NCBI RefSeq assembly: GCF_002872475.1
Contig: NZ_CP025682.1
Location: 1,984,001-2,048,000 of the forward strand
DNA from: Pseudazoarcus pumilus
GTDB taxonomy: Bacteria; Pseudomonadota; Gammaproteobacteria; Burkholderiales; Rhodocyclaceae
Length of the DNA: 64,000 bases
Reading direction: 5' to 3'
A model generated the notes under the pieces. It was not told the origin of the DNA and ran no database searches. It saw only the letters and a list, made by a program, of their open reading frames with translations. Within the stretch, counting starts at the first letter, position 1. Each line of letters opens with the position of its first letter. This document shows, in pieces, positions 59,189-64,000 of the stretch. The translations under genes were made by a program, and so were the position numbers.

Positions 59189-60180
59189 TTGAGCAGGCCG
59201 GCTTCGCGGTAGTAGCGCTCGGCGCCCGGATGCAGCGGCATCTGCAGCCCGTCCATCGAGGCCGAATTCTCCGGCTTCCAGTTGCGCATCGAACCGAACT
59301 GGCGCATCAGGCTCTCGCGCGATTCCATGATGCCCTTGGCGAGCAGATAGGCGTGCTCGTCGGACATCGACTCGGTCACGTACAGCGAGGTCGGGAAACC
59401 CACGCCGACTACCGGCTCGCTCTGGCCTTCGAACATGTTGGCGGGCATCGTCGCCGGCTGGAAACCGTACTCCTGCAGGTACTTGACCGCCTTGTCGCTC
59501 AGACTCAGGAAGCGGTGACCCGGTGCGATGGACAACTGGGCGGTGTTGGGATGGCCTTCGGTCGTGATGCCGATGATCATGTCGATGCGACCGTCGCCGA
59601 ACTCGTTGCGCAGCACGCCGAAGCCGTTCATCGTCACGCTGCCACCGAGCTTCTCGATATCCTCGTAGGTCAGATCGTTGGCGGCCAGGATGAGTCGCGC
59701 GATGTACTCGTTGAGGCTGCCCTGCGGGCCCGTACCGATGCGCACGGCGATCTTCTTGGCCTTGATGTCGGCCAACGACTCGAGCGGAAAGTCCTTCTGC
59801 ACCGTGATGCGCTGGAAGTACTCGTCGACGCCACCGACCAGGCCGCGCACGTTGTCGACCTTGGCGTCGAACGGGCCGAAAGCCTGTGTCGCCCAGCTCG
59901 CCACCGGCGGGAAGATCATGCCCATGTCGGCACGCTCACCGTGGAGCAACTTGGTGTTGGCGATGGCCATTGGCGTATTCATGATCTCGATGACCGAACC
60001 GGCCGGCAAGGCCTCGAGCGCGGCCGCGCGAAAGGCCCCGGCGTAGGCGTACCAGGTGCTGCCGGTAGGTGCCGCGGCGAAGCGGATCTCGGCCGGGTCG
60101 GCTGCCATCGACAGCCCCGGTGCGGCCAGCGTCGCGACCATGGCGATCCCGGTGATGTGCTTGCGGATTGAGTGCAACAT
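59185..60180 (-). CDS. TAXI-family TRAP transporter solute-binding protein
   Basis: The 331-residue periplasmic protein has a signal peptide ending near LSMAAD and TAXI signatures (FAAAPTGSTWYAYAGAF, IAVRIGTGPQGSLNEYIARLIL). It feeds the fused permease upstream. The ligand is unknown; TAXI proteins bind glutamate, aromatic acids or other carboxylates. Confidence 0.92.
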   Translation of the reverse strand: MLHSIRKHITGIAMVATLAAPGLSMAADPAEIRFAAAPTGSTWYAYAGAFRAAALEALPAGSVIEIMNTPMAIANTKLLHGERADMGMIFPPVASWATQAFGPFDAKVDNVRGLVGGVDEYFQRITVQKDFPLESLADIKAKKIAVRIGTGPQGSLNEYIARLILAANDLTYEDIEKLGGSVTMNGFGVLRNEFGDGRIDMIIGITTEGHPNTAQLSIAPGHRFLSLSDKAVKYLQEYGFQPATMPANMFEGQSEPVVGVGFPTSLYVTESMSDEHAYLLAKGIMESRESLMRQFGSMRNWKPENSASMDGLQMPLHPGAERYYREAGLLK

Positions 60181-60225
60181 GTCGTCTACCTCCTCGTGAT
60201 TGGCCGGTCTGCGCCGGCATGATGA

Positions 60226-62163
60226 CTACGGTGCGATGGTTCTCGCGCGCGGCTGACGTCTCTGCCACAACCACACCGCAGCGAACAGGATCAGGCCGCT
60301 CGCCGAGGCCTGCGCGATCGGTGCGATCAGCAGGCAGGCGGCGACGAACAGCAGCAGGTTCTCGATCAACGTGTTGTTACGGCGCAGGTAGCCGGCCACG
60401 CAGGCGGCGAGCACGTAGCAGCCCATGGTCGCGGTCACCGTGGCGAGCACGATGCGCTCCCACTCTCCGACCATCAGCAACGCCGGGCTGAGCACCAGCG
60501 CGAACGCGACGATGAAGCCGGCCAGACTGAAGCGGAAGGCATACAGGCCGGTCTGCCACACGTCGGCCCTGGCGATGCCGCCGGCGACGAAGGCCGCCAG
60601 CGCGACCGGCGGCGTGACCATGGACAGCGCCGCGAAATACAGTACGAAGAAATGCGCCGAGAGCAGATTCACCTCGAGCATGTCGAGCGCGGGAATCGCC
60701 AGCACGGCACCCATGATGTAGGCCGCGGTGGTCGGCATGCCCATGCCCATGATCAGCACCATGATCATGATGATGAGCAGTGCCGGAATCAGCATGCCGC
60801 CGGAGAGCAGCGACACGAAGCCGCCGAAGGTCAGGCCGAGATTGGTCATCGATGCGATGCCGACCACGATGCCCGCGCCCGCGCACGGAATCGCCACGGC
60901 GACCGCTGCGCGACCGCCGTTCTCGAGCGCACGCACCGACTCGGGGATCACCGACCACGCCGCCGGCAGCACGGCATGCAGACCGCCTTCGCGCAGCGCG
61001 ACGACGGCGTTGGTCAGGACCGCCAGGACCATCGTGAGGATCACCGCCTCCAGCGTGGCCGAGCTGAGCGCGCGACCGATCATGATCTGCCACACCAGCC
61101 ACACCACCGGCGCGAACAGGTACAGGCGCCGGAACACGTCCGGCCAGCCGACCTCGATCTCGTGACGTTCCAGCCCACGGTAGCCGCGCTTGCGCGCCAT
61201 CGCGTCGATGACGAAGTACAGCGCGACATAGAACAGCAGCGCCGGCAGAAGCCCCGCGATCGCCACATCGCGATAGGGCACGCCCATGAACTGCGCGATC
61301 AGGAAGGCCGCCGCACCCATCACCGGTGGCATCAGCTGTCCGCCGGTCGACGAGCTGGCCTCGACCGCCGCAGCCTCCTCGGCCTTCATGCCGGAGCGCT
61401 TCATCGCCGGAATCGTGAGGGTTCCCATCACCGCCGCATTGGCCGTGGCACTGCCGCTGACGGCACCGAACAGCGTCGACGAGACGATCGACACCTTGGC
61501 CATGCCGCCACGAAAACGCCCGACCAGCAGGATCGACAGGTCGATGAACAGCTTGCCCCCGCCGAAACGTTCGAGAAAGGCACCGAACAGCAGGAAATAG
61601 AACACCTGCGTGTAGGACACCACGCTGGGAATGCCGAACACGCCCTCGTTCTGCAGGATCTGCATGTCGAAGAAGTATTCGGCGAAACGCATCGTCGGCT
61701 GGCCACGGTGTGCGATCGTCTCCAGCAGGGGAACGCTGCGCAGGAAGGGGCCGATGAATTGATAGACCAGGAACACCAGGATCACGATGGTCAGCCCCCA
61801 GCCCAGTGCGCGTCGCACGGACTCGATGACCAGCAACAGGGTCAGCACGCCGACCACGTAGTCCGAAGTCATCAAGGGGTCGACCGATGCGATGCGCGTG
61901 GTCAGCCGCCCTTCCTGCGTCAGGAAGTAAGCGGCGATCGCCACCGCCAGGGCGACGCAGACATAGTCGAGCGCCCGCCCGACGCTCGGCCGGCCGATGC
62001 TGCCAGGCACCAGCGGCTGCGTGACGAAGGTCAGCGCGACGGCGAACATCACGTGCACGGGCACGGCCGCGATGAGATTCATCGGCGTACCCCAGGCCAT
62101 CCAGATCTGGAATACCGACCAACCGAGCGCAATCAGCGCCGCCGGATTCAGGAATGACTTCAT
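60226..62163 (-). CDS. Fused TRAP transporter permease (DctQM, TAXI-associated)
   Basis: The 645-residue membrane protein combines a DctQ-like four-helix N-terminus with a DctM-like 12-helix body, the standard arrangement of TAXI systems. It shows FGAVSGSATANAAVMGTLTIPAMKRSGM, STGGQLMPPVMGAAAF and IMGMGMPTTAAYIMGAVLAI. A GAGGAG site precedes the ATG. It is the first gene of the TRAP/ThDP operon and diverges from ubiD. Confidence 0.93.
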   Translation of the reverse strand: MKSFLNPAALIALGWSVFQIWMAWGTPMNLIAAVPVHVMFAVALTFVTQPLVPGSIGRPSVGRALDYVCVALAVAIAAYFLTQEGRLTTRIASVDPLMTSDYVVGVLTLLLVIESVRRALGWGLTIVILVFLVYQFIGPFLRSVPLLETIAHRGQPTMRFAEYFFDMQILQNEGVFGIPSVVSYTQVFYFLLFGAFLERFGGGKLFIDLSILLVGRFRGGMAKVSIVSSTLFGAVSGSATANAAVMGTLTIPAMKRSGMKAEEAAAVEASSSTGGQLMPPVMGAAAFLIAQFMGVPYRDVAIAGLLPALLFYVALYFVIDAMARKRGYRGLERHEIEVGWPDVFRRLYLFAPVVWLVWQIMIGRALSSATLEAVILTMVLAVLTNAVVALREGGLHAVLPAAWSVIPESVRALENGGRAAVAVAIPCAGAGIVVGIASMTNLGLTFGGFVSLLSGGMLIPALLIIMIMVLIMGMGMPTTAAYIMGAVLAIPALDMLEVNLLSAHFFVLYFAALSMVTPPVALAAFVAGGIARADVWQTGLYAFRFSLAGFIVAFALVLSPALLMVGEWERIVLATVTATMGCYVLAACVAGYLRRNNTLIENLLLFVAACLLIAPIAQASASGLILFAAVWLWQRRQPRARTIAP

Positions 62164-62260
62164 CGACTCCTCTTTGCGGACGAGCTTGCCGCTCAGGACA
62201 ATCGTGGACGCGCCACCATCAGGACCTCTTCAGCCGGCAGGCTAGCGCCCGGAACGCGCC

Positions 62261-62275
62261 GGCGCTTACCCTGGA
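62261..62275 (-). promoter_or_regulatory. Motif copy 1 (TCCAGGGTAAGCGCC), facing the TRAP operon
   Basis: On the minus strand it reads TCCAGGGTAAGCGCC. It differs from copy 2 at only two positions. It would overlap the -35 of the TRAP operon promoter. Confidence 0.6.
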
Positions 62276-62422
62276 ATCCGAATGTTCGCCCTACCCCTGC
62301 GCAAGCCCGGACGATCCTCAAGCGTAATTTATGCGCAGCGTCGGCCGCGCGCGTTACCGGTGGATCGCGCCAATTACCAATGAGTCTGATTGTGCGGGGC
62401 GTCCCGTACAGCGCGATCCGAC

Positions 62423-62437
62423 TCCAGGGTAAACACC
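62423..62437 (+). promoter_or_regulatory. Motif copy 2 (TCCAGGGTAAACACC), facing ubiD
   Basis: Same motif as copy 1, on the plus strand, exactly 20 bp upstream of copy 3, which is two helical turns. Confidence 0.6.
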
Positions 62438-62442
62438 GGGAT

Positions 62443-62457
62443 CGCAGGGTAAGCGCA
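62443..62457 (+). promoter_or_regulatory. Motif copy 3 (CGCAGGGTAAGCGCA), facing ubiD
   Basis: Third copy of the motif. Its GTAAGCGC part falls at the -35 position relative to TATATT at 62475-62480. Confidence 0.6.
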
Positions 62458-62508
62458 CGCGTGGCACGGCGACGTATATTCGGCTAAACACGCTCACGGG
62501 GGAGCTCC

Positions 62509-63963
62509 ATGACTACCGATCCGACACCGTGGCGCGATCTGCGCGCCTGGCTGCGTCACCTTGCCGCGACCGACCGCCTGGCCGCGATCCGCAAGCCGGT
62601 CTCGCTCGAACACGAACTGGCCGCCATCGCCAAGCGACTCGACGGACGGCAGGCCGCACTGTTTCTGGCGCCGGGCGATCATGCCATGCCGGTGGTGTCG
62701 GGCTTCATGTCACGGCGCGAATGGATTGCCGAGGCCATGGGCGTGGCGGGCAGTGAATTGCTCGCACGCTTTCGCCATGCTGCCGACAACCCCTTGCCGT
62801 GGCGGGAAGTCGACAGCGCGGCGGCGCCGTGCAGGCAGGTCGTGCACGATTTTCGCAACGGCGGGCTCGACATCCTCGATCTGCTGCCGATCCCTACGCA
62901 CAGCGAACACGACTACGGCCCCTACATCTCGGCCGGTCTGGTGATCGCGCGCAATCCGCGCACCGGCGTGCAGAACGTGTCGATCAACCGCATCCAGATC
63001 AGCGGACCGGACCGGCTCGGCATCCTGATCCTGCCGCGGCACCTGTTTGCCTTCTTCCAGACGGCCGAAGCGGCCGGCGACGCTCTGGAGGTCGCCATCG
63101 CGATCGGCGTCGACCCGCTCACGGCGCTGTCCTCGCAGGCCATCGCCCCGCTCGACTTCGACGAACTCGAGATCGCCGGCGCGCTGCATGGCCAGCCGCT
63201 GCCGGTGGCCAAGTGCGTCACCAACGAGGTGCGCGTACCGGCCGAGGCCGAGATCGTCATCGAAGGCCGCCTGCTGCCCGGCGAGCGCAGCCCGGAAGGC
63301 CCCTTCGGCGAGTTTCCCAAGTACTACAGCGCGCGCGAAGAGCGCGAGGTCATCGCCATCGACGCCGTCACGCACCGCCACGACCCGATCTTCCACACCA
63401 TCATCCCGGCCGAGATGGAGCACCTGTTGCTTGGCGCCATCCCGCGCGAGGCCACGCTGCTGGCCCATCTGCAGCGCAGCTTCCCGAACGTGACCGACGT
63501 GCATCTGTCGATCGGCGGCGTGGGGCGCTATCACCTCTTCGTGCAGATGAAGAAGAACCGCGAGGGCCAGGCCAAGAACGTCATCCTCGGCGCCTTCGGC
63601 GGCCACTATGACCTCAAGCAGGTGATCGTGGTCGACGACGACGTCGACGTGCACAACCCGCTCGAAGTCGAATGGGCGGTCGCCACGCGATTCCAGGCCG
63701 ACCGCGACCTGGTCGTCGTGGCCGGCGCCCAGGGCTCGGCACTCGATCCGTCCACTACGGTCGCGTTCGATGGCAACAAGCCGCCGCCCCACTGGCAGGG
63801 CTTCGGCGCCAAGATGGGACTGGATGCGACCAAGCCACTGACCTCGTCCGAGCACGTGTTCACACGCGTGCGCATCCCCGGCGAGTTCGAGGTCGACCTC
63901 GACGAAGTCGTCTCGGCCACCGGCACCGACGCGCTGACCGGCACGCCACTGGCCGAGCGATGA
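62509..63963 (+). CDS. UbiD-family prenylated-FMN decarboxylase
   Basis: The 484-residue protein belongs to the UbiD family of reversible prFMN-dependent (de)carboxylases. It shows SINRIQISGPDRLG, which contributes the active Arg, and the acidic motif EGPFGEFPKYYS for the essential Glu residues. A GGGGGAGC site precedes the ATG. No UbiX prFMN synthase is in the window. Given the divergent TRAP/ThDP operon, it probably handles an aromatic or unsaturated acid and not ubiquinone precursors. Confidence 0.92.
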   Translation: MTTDPTPWRDLRAWLRHLAATDRLAAIRKPVSLEHELAAIAKRLDGRQAALFLAPGDHAMPVVSGFMSRREWIAEAMGVAGSELLARFRHAADNPLPWREVDSAAAPCRQVVHDFRNGGLDILDLLPIPTHSEHDYGPYISAGLVIARNPRTGVQNVSINRIQISGPDRLGILILPRHLFAFFQTAEAAGDALEVAIAIGVDPLTALSSQAIAPLDFDELEIAGALHGQPLPVAKCVTNEVRVPAEAEIVIEGRLLPGERSPEGPFGEFPKYYSAREEREVIAIDAVTHRHDPIFHTIIPAEMEHLLLGAIPREATLLAHLQRSFPNVTDVHLSIGGVGRYHLFVQMKKNREGQAKNVILGAFGGHYDLKQVIVVDDDVDVHNPLEVEWAVATRFQADRDLVVVAGAQGSALDPSTTVAFDGNKPPPHWQGFGAKMGLDATKPLTSSEHVFTRVRIPGEFEVDLDEVVSATGTDALTGTPLAER

Positions 63964-64000
63964 TCAGCGAGGCGCTCAACCACATCGACGGCCACTGGCA
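63960..64000 (+). CDS. Partial gene at window edge, possibly aldehyde dehydrogenase
   Basis: The ATG overlaps the ubiD stop as ATGA. Only MISEALNHIDGHW is visible. NHIDGHW resembles the start of many aldehyde dehydrogenases (…FIDGxW), but 13 residues cannot establish this. Confidence 0.4.
   Translation, partial: MISEALNHIDGHW

Larger units (their letters stand above)
62164..62508. other. 345-bp divergent control region with repeated motif
   Basis: No gene is present. The region holds three copies of the CAGGGTAA motif listed separately. A TATATT (62475-62480) is a candidate -10 for ubiD. On the minus strand a TAGCCT-like -10 lies 17 bp past the first motif. Neither promoter has a good -35, which fits dependence on an activator. 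Confidence 0.6.

Noticed and set aside
60652-62157. Long plus-strand frame opposite the fused TRAP permease
   Set aside because: Composition dominated by Arg/His/Gln/Asp; a shadow of the membrane protein gene.

Overview
This 64 kb window is a high-GC chromosomal segment from a betaproteobacterium, most likely a Rhodocyclales/Zoogloeaceae member (Thauera/Azoarcus/Aromatoleum-like). I infer this from the mix of long-form leuA, divergent rluD/bamD, DctPQM and TAXI-type TRAP transporters, UbiD-family and thiamine-diphosphate enzymes, and a complete arsenite-oxidation locus. No phage, insertion sequence or CRISPR array is visible. The taxonomic call is an inference from gene content, not a measured match.

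Layout. 0-3.7 kb: pgeF-rluD diverge from bamD, followed by a PerM-type permease. 3.7-7.4 kb: a CoA-acylating semialdehyde dehydrogenase and the glutathione-dependent formaldehyde pathway (class III alcohol dehydrogenase plus S-formylglutathione hydrolase). 7.3-14.1 kb: a signalling block with a NIT-like/HAMP/PAS/GGDEF/EAL protein preceded by a near-perfect FNR-type box, a periplasmic NMT1/THI5-like binding domain fused to a TRIC (UPF0126) channel, and a second NMT1/THI5-like domain fused to a PAS domain with no output module. 14.1-24.1 kb: tRNA-Ser(GCT), lysC, an Xre-type regulator with palindromes at its promoter, queD, a fatty-acid desaturase, a five-gene operon (lipoprotein-purN-DUF3108-rsmB-PLD), mutL and a small zinc-ribbon protein. 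24.1-30.6 kb: a dctPQM transporter, a phosphodiesterase, a CBS/BON protein, an HNH protein, a scar where a truncated UPF0114 gene meets a hicA tail and an intact hicB, and an Lrp-type regulator divergent from leuA.

32.6-38.9 kb: a tightly packed seven-gene operon encodes a thermostable-hemolysin-family (LuxI/GNAT-like) acyltransferase, an AMP-forming acyl ligase, a heme-oxygenase-like diiron enzyme, a short-chain dehydrogenase, a TPR protein and its own QseBC/PmrAB-type two-component system. A CTTAAG-N5-CTTAAG box lies just upstream. This looks like an autoregulated small-molecule pathway and is my leading candidate for an undescribed system. 39.0-41.0 kb: an ECF42-type sigma factor, its DGPF/YCII partner, and a palindromic promoter that can be read in both directions. 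41-43.3 kb: LysR/DoxX/dioxygenase.

43.4-52.6 kb: an arsenite island. A DUF5368-like membrane protein and a Tat-exported FAD oxidoreductase lie next to aioBA, which diverge from aioXSR. aioBA has a textbook sigma-54 promoter and a palindromic candidate AioR site about 95 bp upstream of it. An encapsulated-ferritin-like gene without an encapsulin follows. 52.6-57.5 kb: aconitase, an LLM flavoenzyme, a hypothetical protein and a secreted DsrE-like protein. 57.5-64 kb: a TRAP-TAXI/thiamine-diphosphate enzyme operon diverges from a ubiD operon. Their shared intergenic region carries three copies of one motif placed at both promoters, which suggests a single regulator for a carboxylic or aromatic acid uptake and decarboxylation pathway.
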